Below are positions 8,182 through 15,938 of a DNA stretch of 32,525 nt, one piece after another. Source of the DNA: an uncultured Clostridia bacterium (lineage in GTDB: Bacteria > Bacillota > Clostridia > TANB77 > CAG-508); contig CAJFJM010000005.1 in NCBI GenBank assembly GCA_904384245.1, positions 1 to 32,525 on the forward strand, given 5' to 3'. Below the pieces are notes generated by a model. That model had not been told where the DNA came from. It ran no database searches and saw only the letters and a list, made by a program, of their open reading frames with translations. Numbering within the stretch: position 1 is the stretch's first letter; every line of letters begins with the position of its first letter. Made by a program: the position numbers and the translations under genes.

Positions 8182-8486
8182 TGGATAAGGAAAAAAAGAA
8201 ATATATTATTTCATGTATGCAACTTACTACAATAATAAATTTTATGCCACAAGAATTGAAAAATAAAATTCCAAAACAATTTAGAGATGAGATAGCAAAA
8301 CATAAACTAAAGAACTATTATTTTAAATATGATTTTAATAAAGATTTAAAATACCAAGATATTAGTGAATTGACTAGAGAAATGTTAATTGCAATTTATA
8401 AAGATTATTTATGTGATGAAAAGACAAAAAGAGAATATGAAGAAAAGATAGAAGAGTATTATAAGAAATTAATCAATTATGAATAA
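8181..8486 (+). CDS. Small charged protein coupled to the transglutaminase-like gene
   Basis: The 101-residue product shares one base with the preceding stop codon, which implies coupled translation. It is helical and charged, with blocks KNKIPKQFRDEIAKHK, YYFKYDFNKDL, ISELTREMLIAIYKDYLC. I recall a widespread small clostridial family with this pattern (a KIPK..F block followed by an acidic 'ID' turn and a final helix pair), to which the fragment at 550 may also belong. Function is unknown. Tight coupling suggests a dedicated partner of the upstream protein. Confidence 0.65.
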   Translation: MDKEKKKYIISCMQLTTIINFMPQELKNKIPKQFRDEIAKHKLKNYYFKYDFNKDLKYQDISELTREMLIAIYKDYLCDEKTKREYEEKIEEYYKKLINYE

Positions 8487-8833
8487 ATTCTATAATTATA
8501 TATAATATGTTTTTTTTATTTATATTTCAAGCATATCAAGATTATGAATATTATGGCATATATAATAAAGAACAATTAGCACAATTTTTTTTCTGTGAAA
8601 AAAGTATTATTTCATAATTTGCAACAATCATTATATTGGAGTATTAGACAAATGATAATATAAATTTATAGTAGAGCTATTTAGTATGGATGCCAAACAA
8701 TTTCATCCGAATAAAAATAGGTTTATAATGATAGTTAATTTTATAAATGCAAAAAAATTAGCAGACTTGAAACTTTCAGTAATGAAAAATAATATTACAT
8801 GTCTTAAGGTTTATAAAAAATATTTCTTAAATA

Positions 8834-8929
8834 AAAAAGTCGTTAGGAAAATGTGCAAATCTACACAAAAAGTCATTAGCAAAATGTGTAAAAATATTCA
8901 AAAGTCGTTTGATTTTTGTGTAAAAAATG
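8834..8929 (+). repeat. Three imperfect 33-bp tandem repeats upstream of a promoter
   Basis: Units at 8834-8866, 8867-8899 and 8900-8929 share AAAAAGTCGTTAG and AAAATGTG blocks with exact 33-bp spacing. They end at a promoter-like pair, TTGATT (8908) and TATACT (8930), spaced 16 bases, just upstream of the ORF at 8969. Such an array could be a repeated protein-binding site. The surrounding gap (8487-8968) otherwise shows only a doubtful ORF. Confidence 0.55.
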
Positions 8930-8968
8930 TTATACTATAATTAGTTACTGATAAGGAGTGTGATTATT

Positions 8969-9070
8969 ATGTATAGAGAAAAAATAGAAGAACTAAAAAA
9001 GTGGAAACAATCGCCAGATAGAAAACACAAAAAACATCCCCTTTTAATTTTCAAAGATAGAATGAACTAA
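8969..9070 (+). pseudogene. N-terminal remnant of an AAA+ (DUF4143-type) ATPase gene
   Basis: A good AAGGAG site precedes MYREKIEELKKWKQSPDRK, which matches the usual opening of AAA+/DUF4143 ATPases (family recall: MYR.KIEELKKWK.S.NRKPLII.GARQVGKT). Here the frame diverges before the Walker A loop and stops after 33 residues. Either the gene lost its body by deletion, or the short peptide is a relic. It ends inside the following terminator. Confidence 0.45.
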
Positions 9071-9099
9071 AGTCTAGTTTGTTCTATCTTATTATTTTT
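9055..9099 (+). terminator. Strong rho-independent terminator
   Basis: A 15-bp stem (AGATAGAATGAACTA with TAGTTTGTTCTATCT, two wobbles) around AAGTC is followed by TATTATTTTT. It overlaps the stop of the 33-codon remnant. Confidence 0.75.
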
Positions 9100-9346
9100 G
9101 AAATGTATATTTTTATTAAATAAAAAAATATTTGTTGAGTTTTTATAATATTACTTATTAAAATGTATAAAAATTTAACTAAAAGAATTAAAAATTATTT
9201 AGTGTAAAATAATTTAATTAAAATAATTTATTTTGTGCATAATAATTATATAATAAAGTAATAGATTCAGAAGAAATTAGTTAGTAGAAAAAGTTGGTAG
9301 ATAAAATAAAAAAATATTAAGACTAAAGAAACCTAGGAGGAGAAAA

Positions 9347-10315
9347 TTGTTAATAGAGATAATTATAATAATACTGGGCTTTATACTTTTAGTAAAGGGA
9401 GCAGATTTGTTAGTAAAATCAGCAACAAGTATAGCTAAAAAATTTGGACTATCGGAAATTTTAATAGGACTAACAATAGTGGCATTAGGTACATCACTAC
9501 CAGAAGTGTTTATTACAATTACATCTGCAATAGACGGGCATTCAGATTTAATAATAGGCAATGCAATAGGTAGTTGCATATGTAATTTTTTGTTTGTGAT
9601 AGGGCTTTCAAGTTTAATAAGACCAGTGAAATTTAAAAAAAGAATTATAAGAGTACATCTTCCAATTGGGATTTTTGTAATGTTTTTACTTTTTTTTTTA
9701 GGGAATACAGAAAAATTAGGTGAAGCACAAACAATTACAAGAGGACAAGGAGTAATATTGCTTTTATGTACACTTGCATATATTTTATATACGATATATG
9801 AAGAGAAGAAAGTAAAAGACAAAGAATTTGATGAAGAAATGATAAAAGATGTTAAATCAAAAGAAAATAGTTCAATAACTAGGATTATAATTTATATGAT
9901 TCTTGGAATATTAGGGTTAAAATTTGGCTCAGATTTTGTTGTAGATAATGCTATAATAATTGCAGAAACTTTTGGTTTGTCAGAAAGATTTATAGGAATG
10001 ACAATAGTGGCAATAGGGACTGCATTGCCAGAAATTATAACAGGAATAATATCAGCTAAAAGAGGGGAACCGGATTTACTACTTGGAAATATAACAGGGT
10101 CAAATATATTGAATTTATGTTTGCTAATTGGCTTAGGAGCAGTAATAAATCCTTTGACATTTGCTACAGATTTTAATGGAAGTTTGTTGATATTGATATT
10201 TGTGACTATATTTTTGCAAATTATAACTACTATAAATAAGAGGAATGAGTTGGATAGAAAAAGTGGTGTTTTGTTGATACTTGTGTATGCAATATATATT
10301 TGTAGTATGATGTGA
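9347..10315 (+). CDS. CaCA-family Na+/Ca2+ (or cation/proton) antiporter
   Basis: This is an integral membrane antiporter of 322 residues. It shows the two inverted alpha repeats of the CaCA superfamily: the first has ALGTSLPEVFITITSA and GNAIGSCICN, the second has AIGTALPEIITGIISA and GNITGSNILN. The acidic Glu of each ..LPE.. block and the Asn/Ser residues form the ion site (family knowledge). About ten hydrophobic segments surround a charged central loop (residues 145-175). It starts with TTG, chosen because AGGAGG lies six bases upstream. Its TGA stop lies inside the terminal repeat of the element at 10312, so element insertion probably reset the C-terminus slightly. Confidence 0.9.
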   Translation: MLIEIIIIILGFILLVKGADLLVKSATSIAKKFGLSEILIGLTIVALGTSLPEVFITITSAIDGHSDLIIGNAIGSCICNFLFVIGLSSLIRPVKFKKRIIRVHLPIGIFVMFLLFFLGNTEKLGEAQTITRGQGVILLLCTLAYILYTIYEEKKVKDKEFDEEMIKDVKSKENSSITRIIIYMILGILGLKFGSDFVVDNAIIIAETFGLSERFIGMTIVAIGTALPEIITGIISAKRGEPDLLLGNITGSNILNLCLLIGLGAVINPLTFATDFNGSLLILIFVTIFLQIITTINKRNELDRKSGVLLILVYAIYICSMM

Positions 10316-10733
10316 ACGTTGGGGACATTCCATTTCGTTTTTTTTGAGGGCTTCGTGATAAACTTTTGGGGTTATCCATTTTGCTTTTTTACTTTTAGAT
10401 GTTTTGTGGGGATTTTTGGCTTTCTTGGTGTGAGGCCGTTTTCACAGGTTAATAATTATTTTTTTATTTAAATACACTCCATAGCAGGGTCGTTTGAAAA
10501 CCTAATTGGTTGCTCACGCTCTGGGGTCTAGGTACGGTTTTCAAGCTAACGCGGGTCTTGGGGAACTGTCGGTATTTTAAATAAAAAAATAATTATTAAC
10601 CTGTGAAAACTACTTTGAGAAATTGTGAGTGATGTGTGGTGTTTGGTAGAACATCTAAAAGCAAAAAAGCAAAATGGATACTCGATGTTTATTTAAAAAC
10701 AAGAAAACGAAATGGAGTGTCCCTAACGTTCAC
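10312..10733. mobile_element. Nested-palindrome element, copy 1 (MITE-like, with conserved core)
   Basis: The 422-bp element has about 30-bp terminal inverted repeats (GTGAACGTTGGGGACATTCC... at 10312, its near complement ending at 10733). Inside lie a second pair of arms (about 31 bp, around TCCATTTTGCTTTTTT and its complement, one mismatch) and a third, perfect 35-bp pair (10438-10472 with 10576-10610). The centre is a 103-nt core with GGTCTAGGTACGG and GCGGGTC blocks, far richer in GC than its surroundings. No ORF is present. It reads as a non-autonomous element or structured-RNA locus. The left terminal repeat supplies the stop codon of the antiporter gene. Confidence 0.75.
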
Positions 10734-10749
10734 CCAATGTTTATAAAAT

Positions 10750-11886
10750 TTATTTTGGGATGTTTAGAGTAAATGTAGTTAGATTATTTTCACTTTTTGC
10801 AGTGATATTTCCTCCGTGTAGTGTTATGATTTCTTTGGCTATAGCAAGTCCGAGACCAGCTCCACCAGTGGAGGTTTTTCTTGCATTGTCTACTCTATAA
10901 AATTTTTCAAAAATAGAATCTAGCTTTTCTTTTGGGATGGTGTATCCTTCATTTTGTATTGCAACAGTTATTAAATCATTTGTGTAAGAAACATTTATAT
11001 TTATATTAGTATTTTCAAAACTGTAAGAAATAGCATTTTTAATAACATTATTAAAAACTCTAGATAGTTTATCTGGGTCAGCATAGCATGTTATATTATT
11101 GTCACAATTTATGATTATTTTTTTGTTTTGGTCATTAGTTAATGGATAAAATTCGTCAATAATTTGTTCTAACATAAGTTTTAAGTTTAAGTTTTTTTTC
11201 ATTAAAACTATTTTTGTATCATTAAATCTGGCTATTTCAAAAAACTCATTCATTAATTCTTCTAATCTATAAGCTTTATCTAATGTGATATTTGTATATT
11301 TTACTCTTTGTTCAATTGGTAAATCTGGAGATTCTCTTAATAATTCTAGATAGCCAATTATAGAGGTAAGAGGAGTTTTTAAGTCATGTGCTAAATATAC
11401 AATTAAATCATTTTTTCTTTGTTCACTTTCTTTTGCTAATCGTTCATTTTTTTGAGCTTCTAATTTTAAATGATTCATTTTATCTGCTATATCTGAAAGT
11501 TCTGGTCTTAGTTGTATATAATCTACATTTTTATCTAGTAACTTTGTAGATGCGTTTTCTAGTTCAGTTATATATGAAAATGATTTTTTTAACATTTTAT
11601 ACATAATTAAGCTTATGCAAATAATTGGTATGCACCATAAAATAAAGATAAAGATATAAATAGATAAATCATGTGTATAATATATAGAATAAAATACATT
11701 TCTAATATTATAGTAAAAATCTGGGTACATATCATAAAACCATTGAAAATCAAGTAGTTCAACTATATATAATACCAAAAAAAGTATAATAGGAAGAGCT
11801 ATTACACACAAAATAGTTGTAATAATAAAATTTTTACGAGTTTTGGCAAATATATTATTTTCTACATTAGTACTATTCAATTTCAT
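10750..11886 (-). CDS. VanS-like sensor histidine kinase
   Basis: The 378-residue membrane kinase has TM1 at about 20-44, a short extracellular loop (about 45-74), TM2 at about 75-97, then a linker and a HisKA domain with phospho-acceptor His167 in YLAHDLKTPLTSIIGYL. The HATPase domain follows: N box NNVIKNAISYSFEN, G1-type region, and TGGAGLGLAIAKEI near the end. The sequence is of the VanS subgroup that senses cell-wall damage or glycopeptides (family knowledge), but no vanG/vanT/ddl-type genes are nearby, so the signal and targets are unknown. Its start overlaps the regulator gene by 14 bases. Both genes are bracketed by inverted copies of the nested-palindrome element. Confidence 0.88.
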   Translation of the reverse strand: MKLNSTNVENNIFAKTRKNFIITTILCVIALPIILFLVLYIVELLDFQWFYDMYPDFYYNIRNVFYSIYYTHDLSIYIFIFILWCIPIICISLIMYKMLKKSFSYITELENASTKLLDKNVDYIQLRPELSDIADKMNHLKLEAQKNERLAKESEQRKNDLIVYLAHDLKTPLTSIIGYLELLRESPDLPIEQRVKYTNITLDKAYRLEELMNEFFEIARFNDTKIVLMKKNLNLKLMLEQIIDEFYPLTNDQNKKIIINCDNNITCYADPDKLSRVFNNVIKNAISYSFENTNININVSYTNDLITVAIQNEGYTIPKEKLDSIFEKFYRVDNARKTSTGGAGLGLAIAKEIITLHGGNITAKSENNLTTFTLNIPK

Positions 11887-12559
11887 ATCCGACCCCCCAA
11901 ACAGTTTTTATGAATTTTGGATTTTTAGGCTTTTCGTGCAATTTTTCTCTTAATCTTTTTATATGAACCATAACAGTATTATTACAATCTAGATATTTTT
12001 CACCCCATACATTAGAAAACAGTTCTTCACTACTTACAATTCTTCCTCGATTTTTACATAGATACCAAAGTATAGAAAATTCAATAGGTGTTAAATTTAT
12101 TTCTTCATTATATAAAATACATTTATGGTTACTTTTATTTATACTTAATCCAAGAAATTCAATTACATTTTTATTTTCCTTTTCAGTATTATAATTATAG
12201 TATCTTCTTAAAGCAGACTTTACTCTGGCAATTAGTTCTAAAGGGTTAAAAGGCTTAGTTATATAATCATCTGCACCTATAGATAACCCTTGAATTTTGG
12301 AAATATCATCAACTTTAGCTGTTAGCATAATAATAGGATAGTTATATTCTTTTCTTATAATATTACAAATAGAAAAACCATCAATATCTGGCATCATTAC
12401 ATCTAATATTGCTAAATCTATTTTATTTTCTTTAATAAAATCTAAAGCTTTTTGAGAATTATAAAATTTATAAACATTGTAGTTTTCATTTTTTAAATAA
12501 ACTTCTACTAAGTCTGCAATTTCTTTTTCATCATCTAAAACTAAAATATTGTAATTCAT
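11873..12559 (-). CDS. VanR-like OmpR-family response regulator
   Basis: The 228-residue regulator has a receiver domain with the acidic pair Asp9/Asp10, phospho-acceptor Asp53 (LAILDVMMPDIDGF), a Thr in MLTAK and Lys in DDYITKPF, followed by a winged-helix DNA-binding domain (LTPIEFSILWYLCKNRGRIVSSEEL ... VMVHIKRLREKL ... TVWGVGYEIE). It is closest in pattern to VanR. I choose ATG 12559 over GTG 12568 because GAGGTG lies six bases upstream of it and would overlap the earlier start. Direct repeats at 12620-12639 are a likely self-regulatory site. It is cotranscribed with the kinase gene. Confidence 0.9.
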   Translation of the reverse strand: MNYNILVLDDEKEIADLVEVYLKNENYNVYKFYNSQKALDFIKENKIDLAILDVMMPDIDGFSICNIIRKEYNYPIIMLTAKVDDISKIQGLSIGADDYITKPFNPLELIARVKSALRRYYNYNTEKENKNVIEFLGLSINKSNHKCILYNEEINLTPIEFSILWYLCKNRGRIVSSEELFSNVWGEKYLDCNNTVMVHIKRLREKLHEKPKNPKFIKTVWGVGYEIE

Positions 12560-12619
12560 CTTATACACCTCAAAAAAATTATAACATAAAATATTTAAAA
12601 ATTTACTTTTATATTAAAA

Positions 12620-12639
12620 TTGTAAGAAATTTGTAAGAA
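12620..12639 (-). promoter_or_regulatory. Direct-repeat operator upstream of the VanR-like gene
   Basis: TTGTAAGAA occurs twice with 11-bp periodicity (12620-12628 and 12631-12639), one helical turn apart, about 60 bases upstream of the regulator start. OmpR/PhoB-type regulators bind such tandem repeats as head-to-tail dimers (family knowledge). On the minus strand a TATAAT lies at 12578-12583. Confidence 0.5.
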
Positions 12640-12644
12640 CTTTT

Positions 12645-12980
12645 GTGAACGTTAGGGACACTCCATTTCGTTTTTTCTTTTGGATGTTTTACCAAACACC
12701 ATACATATCGCTCACAATTTCTCAAAGTAGTTTTCACAGGTTAATAATTATTTTTTTATTTAAAATACCGACAGTTCCCTAAGACCCGCGTTAGCTTGAA
12801 AACCGTACCTAGACCCCAGAGCGTGAGCAACCAATTAGGTTTTCAAACGACCCTGCTATGGAGTGTTTTTAAATAAAAAAATAATTATTAACCTGTGAAA
12901 ACGGCCTCACACCAAAAATCAAAAAATCTTCTAAAAAACATCAAAAAGAAAAAACGAAATGGAGTGTCCCCAACGTTCAC
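12645..12980. mobile_element. Nested-palindrome element, copy 2 (inverted relative to copy 1)
   Basis: This copy is 336 bp, with terminal repeats GTGAACGTTAGGGACACTCC (12645) and its complement ending at 12980. The inner 35-bp arms (12730-12764 and 12868-12902) are identical to those of copy 1. The 103-nt core lies in opposite orientation and differs from copy 1 at only a few positions. The intermediate arms are shorter than in copy 1 (TTCTTTTGGATGTTT with its near complement) yet still pair. Together with copy 1 it flanks the VanRS-like pair like a composite unit. Confidence 0.75.
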
Positions 12981-13119
12981 AAATTTTAATTTATTTAAGA
13001 TTCTTAATAAATAAATTAATAAATTTTGTAAATACTAAGAAAAAAGCTAGCAAAGATACATTAAAATAACTTACATAGGTCATTTTATATGTAATCTTAC
13101 ATTTTGTTTTTTATATAAA

Positions 13120-13173
13120 TTGTATACGAAAAAATTCACACCAGGTTAAGAGAAAAAAGTTTTTTCAATACAA
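13120..13173. repeat. Inverted repeat in the leader of the FAD/Rieske gene
   Basis: TTGTATACGAAAAAA and TTTTTTCAATACAA pair around 25 bases, ending 29 bases before the ATG at 13202. A related repeat occurs behind the same gene (14806). It could be an operator or a leader hairpin. The rest of the 12981-13201 gap is AT-rich, with one more small dyad (TTACATA ... TATGTAA, about 13072-13095). Confidence 0.45.
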
Positions 13174-13201
13174 TAAGAAAATTTAGAAAGGATTGAAAAG
13201 A

Positions 13202-14731
13202 ATGAATGAATCTATTTGGAAAAAAACAACAGATTTTAATACAGTAGATAAAAATTTAAATGAAATAAAAAATAATAAGAAAGTGGATATTTGCATAATA
13301 GGTGCAGGTATAACTGGAATAACTTGTGCGTATGAATTATCTAATCTTGGGTATTCAATAAAAGTAGTTGAAAAATCACAAATTTGTTCAGGGACAACAG
13401 GTAATACTACAGGAAAAATAACTAGTCAACATGATGCTTTTTATGATTATTTGATAAATTCTTTTGATATAGATACTGCTAAAAAATATTTAGAGGCAAA
13501 CGAAAGGGCTATTGAACAAATAGAAGAAAGGATAAAAAAAGAAAAGATTGATTGTGATTTTAAAAGATTAAATAGTTATATTTATACAACTAAAAAAGAG
13601 GAGATTCCTATATTGGAAAAGGAATATGATGCTTTAGAGAAAATGGATTTTAAATGTGAATATTTAAAGAAATTAGATTTACCTTTTAATATAGAAGGAG
13701 CAATATGTTTTAATAATCAAGCACAATTTAATCCTGTTAGATATATAAAAGGATTAGTAAATAAGTTATTAGAGAATAATGTAGAAATATATGAAAATAC
13801 AAAAGCTACAAATATAGAAAAAAATGAAGATGATTATATTGTAACAACAGAAAAAGGAAAAATTCAAGCAAAATATGTTATTATAGCAAGTCATTATCCA
13901 TTTTTAAAATTTAAAGGATTATATTCTGCAAAGATGTATCAATCAATGTCATATTTAATTGCAGTAGAAACTAAAAAAGAATTGCCAAATGGAATGTATA
14001 TAAGTATAAGTAATCCGAATATTTCTATAAGAACAGCTGAATATGAAGGAAAGCAAATTTTACTAATAGGAGGAGGAGACCATAAAACTGCTAAGGCTAC
14101 AACATATGAAGAAAGCTATGGAAGATTAGAAAAATTTGCAAAAAAATATTATCCAGATGCAAAAATATTAAAAAAATGGGATGCAGAAGATTGTATAAGC
14201 CTTGATAAATTGCCATATATTGGTCAAGCATCTACTTTTTTGCCTAATGTGTATGTAGCTACAGGATACAAAAAATGGGGAATGACATTTTCAAATGTAG
14301 CGACAAATATTATAGTAGATAGTATTAGAGGCATAGAAAATCCTTATTCAGATATTTTTTCATCATTGAGGTTACAACCTGTTAAAAATTATGAAGAAGT
14401 AAAAAACATGTTGGTAGATTCAAGTAAAGGACTTTTAATAGATAAAATAAAAGAAGCTGATATATTAAATTATGATTTAAAATGTGATACTGGTAAAATA
14501 ATAGAAATTGATGGGCAGAAAATAGGAGTATATAAAAGTGCAGAGGGGCAAATTTATGCAATAAAGCCAATTTGTACACACCTAGGATGTTTGTTAAATT
14601 GGAATCAAATTGATAAAACTTGGGATTGCCCTTGCCATGGTTCAAGATTTGATTATCTTGGAAAAAATATAAGTGATCCAGCATTTGAAGATTTAGAAAG
14701 AATAGAGATAGATAGAGATAAGGAAGTATAA
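13202..14731 (+). CDS. FAD-dependent oxidoreductase with C-terminal Rieske [2Fe-2S] domain
   Basis: This 509-residue soluble flavoprotein begins with a DAO-type Rossmann FAD fold (VDICIIGAGITGITCAYELSNLGYSIKVVEK, about residues 28-58). Its substrate domain ends near residue 400. The Rieske domain follows, with CTHLGC and CPCHGSRF, the Cys/His ligand pairs plus the two extra cysteines that form the disulfide in classical Rieske proteins. Fusions of this type (glycine-oxidase-like plus Rieske) occur in many bacteria; the substrate is not established. I choose ATG 13202 rather than TTG 13193 because GAAAGGA lies about nine bases upstream of it. It stands alone, flanked by two related inverted repeats. 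Confidence 0.9.
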   Translation: MNESIWKKTTDFNTVDKNLNEIKNNKKVDICIIGAGITGITCAYELSNLGYSIKVVEKSQICSGTTGNTTGKITSQHDAFYDYLINSFDIDTAKKYLEANERAIEQIEERIKKEKIDCDFKRLNSYIYTTKKEEIPILEKEYDALEKMDFKCEYLKKLDLPFNIEGAICFNNQAQFNPVRYIKGLVNKLLENNVEIYENTKATNIEKNEDDYIVTTEKGKIQAKYVIIASHYPFLKFKGLYSAKMYQSMSYLIAVETKKELPNGMYISISNPNISIRTAEYEGKQILLIGGGDHKTAKATTYEESYGRLEKFAKKYYPDAKILKKWDAEDCISLDKLPYIGQASTFLPNVYVATGYKKWGMTFSNVATNIIVDSIRGIENPYSDIFSSLRLQPVKNYEEVKNMLVDSSKGLLIDKIKEADILNYDLKCDTGKIIEIDGQKIGVYKSAEGQIYAIKPICTHLGCLLNWNQIDKTWDCPCHGSRFDYLGKNISDPAFEDLERIEIDRDKEV

Positions 14732-14805
14732 ATTAAAAGGTATAAATCTTTCAATTGAAAAAAATCACACACGTGAACTTTGTTTATAAGGTTTTGCTAT
14801 ATAGA

Positions 14806-14860
14806 TTGTATAGGAAAAACCTATTTCTTTTTTTAATGAATGAGAATTTTTCCTATACAA
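14806..14860. repeat. 14-bp perfect inverted repeat behind the FAD/Rieske gene
   Basis: TTGTATAGGAAAAA (14806-14819) and TTTTTCCTATACAA (14847-14860) enclose 27 bases. Arms and flanks (TATATAGA before, CAAG after) resemble the repeat at 13120, so both may be copies of one roughly 60-bp element. A weak ORF spans it (14755-14955) but has no ribosome site. Confidence 0.5.
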
Positions 14861-14940
14861 CAAGAAATATTATCTTTAAAAAGACTCACATGAATTTTAA
14901 TTATGTAGGCTTTGTTACCATTCTTATAAATTCTAAAAAA

Positions 14941-15090
14941 TCAGTAACTTTTTAAAGTATCCTCTAAAATATTAACAAGGGGTATCAATTTTGGAGAGTT
15001 TGTTCTAAAATTAAAAACAGGACTTTTTTTATCAAGTTCCTTATATACTACAATTTTAATTTCACCTGTTTTTTTAAATTCTTTTTTCAT
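14941..15090 (-). CDS. Small hypothetical protein, 49 aa
   Basis: GGAGG lies seven bases before ATG 15090, and a clean frame of 49 codons follows (MKKEFKKTGEIKIVVYKELD...ILEDTLKSY). There is no membrane segment or signal peptide, and the family is not recognised. It lies 88 bases downstream of the M23 peptidase gene on the same strand and may be in its transcript. The strong ribosome site and balanced composition support a real gene. Confidence 0.6.
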   Translation of the reverse strand: MKKEFKKTGEIKIVVYKELDKKSPVFNFRTNSPKLIPLVNILEDTLKSY

Positions 15091-15178
15091 TTAAATTCCT
15101 CCTCTTTTTTCAAATATATCCATATTATAGCAGGCAAAAGAAGAAAAGTATGTCGAATTCTGAAGCAAATTAAAAAAA

Positions 15179-15757
15179 TTAGAAATAATTTAATGGATTT
15201 ACATATTTATTATCAATTCTAAAACCTAAATGAAGGTGTGGGCCTGTTGTGGCACCATTTGTAGGATTACCATTTGAATCTTTATAATTATTGCCAGGGA
15301 CTCCATAAACATTTTTAGGTCCAACATATCCAATAATTTGACCTTGCTTAATAGTGTCTCCAACAGATACAATAAAATTAGGGTCAACATGACAGTAAGT
15401 AACTTTAAAGTTTGAAAAAGATAGAGTAATAGTATATCCACCAGCACCTAGAAAGTTACAAAAAGTAATTGTTCCATCACTAATAGCAATTAGAGCAGTA
15501 CCTTGAGGAGCAGGGATGTCACAACCATAATGAAAACTGGATGCTCCTGCTGTTGGAGAGTTTCTTTTTCCAAATGGAGAACTAATAGTTGTATAACCTG
15601 GAATAGGCCAAACAAATCCATTAGGATTTACAGAAATGATTTCATTATAATTTGTGTTTGAGTAATTGGAACTTTGAATAATTGGAATAAAAAAAACTGA
15701 AATAAATAAAGTAAGAATAATTACAAAAAGCAAAATTTTTTTGTGGATGTTAAATAT
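15179..15757 (-). CDS. Secreted M23 (LytM-type) peptidoglycan endopeptidase
   Basis: A zinc endopeptidase that cleaves peptide bridges in the cell wall. The M23 core is complete: HYGCDIPA (H-x3-D zinc ligands), HVD in the middle strand and HLHLG (catalytic His and third ligand) at the end, after the SSPFGKRNSP opening. The nearest usual start is TTG 15733, but it would lack a charged N-region and has no ribosome site. GAGGTGA sits six bases before an in-frame ATA (15757), which gives a textbook signal peptide (FNIHKKILLFVIILTLFISVFF). I therefore place the start there; it may be a true ATA start or a mutated ATG. There is only one domain, about 165 residues after cleavage. It likely acts at the outer cell surface. 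Confidence 0.85.
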   Translation of the reverse strand: MFNIHKKILLFVIILTLFISVFFIPIIQSSNYSNTNYNEIISVNPNGFVWPIPGYTTISSPFGKRNSPTAGASSFHYGCDIPAPQGTALIAISDGTITFCNFLGAGGYTITLSFSNFKVTYCHVDPNFIVSVGDTIKQGQIIGYVGPKNVYGVPGNNYKDSNGNPTNGATTGPHLHLGFRIDNKYVNPLNYF

Positions 15758-15860
15758 ATAATTTCACCTCACTTTCATTACTTAATTATTAAAAATATAT
15801 CATAAAATGTCAAAAAATTCAATTATTTTAATTAGATAAATTTTTGACCACTCGTACTAG

Positions 15861-15889
15861 TTGCAAAATTTTAAAAAAATATATATAAT
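15861..15889 (+). promoter_or_regulatory. Promoter of the fatty-acid gene cluster
   Basis: TTGCAA (15861-15866) and TATAAT (15884-15889) are separated by exactly 17 bases, 50 bases upstream of the accC start. A short dyad-like sequence (ACTCGTACTAGT) lies just upstream and could be an operator, but I cannot match it to a known regulator. Confidence 0.65.
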
Positions 15890-15938
15890 TAGCACAATAG
15901 TTTTAGTATAATATTTTTAATATTTGAGGAGGAATAAA

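Noticed and set aside
8686..8940. 84-codon ORF (MDAKQFHPNKNRF...)
   Set aside because: No ribosome binding site, biased Lys/Asn composition, and its second half is just the translation of the 33-bp repeats.
10438..10610. tRNA, group II intron or retron RNA in the nested element
   Set aside because: No cloverleaf, no intron domain V pattern and no reverse transcriptase nearby; left as an unclassified structured element.
14755..14955. 66-codon ORF behind the FAD/Rieske gene
   Set aside because: TTG start without a ribosome site; it spans the inverted repeat at 14806 and overlaps the end of the better supported 49-codon gene on the other strand.
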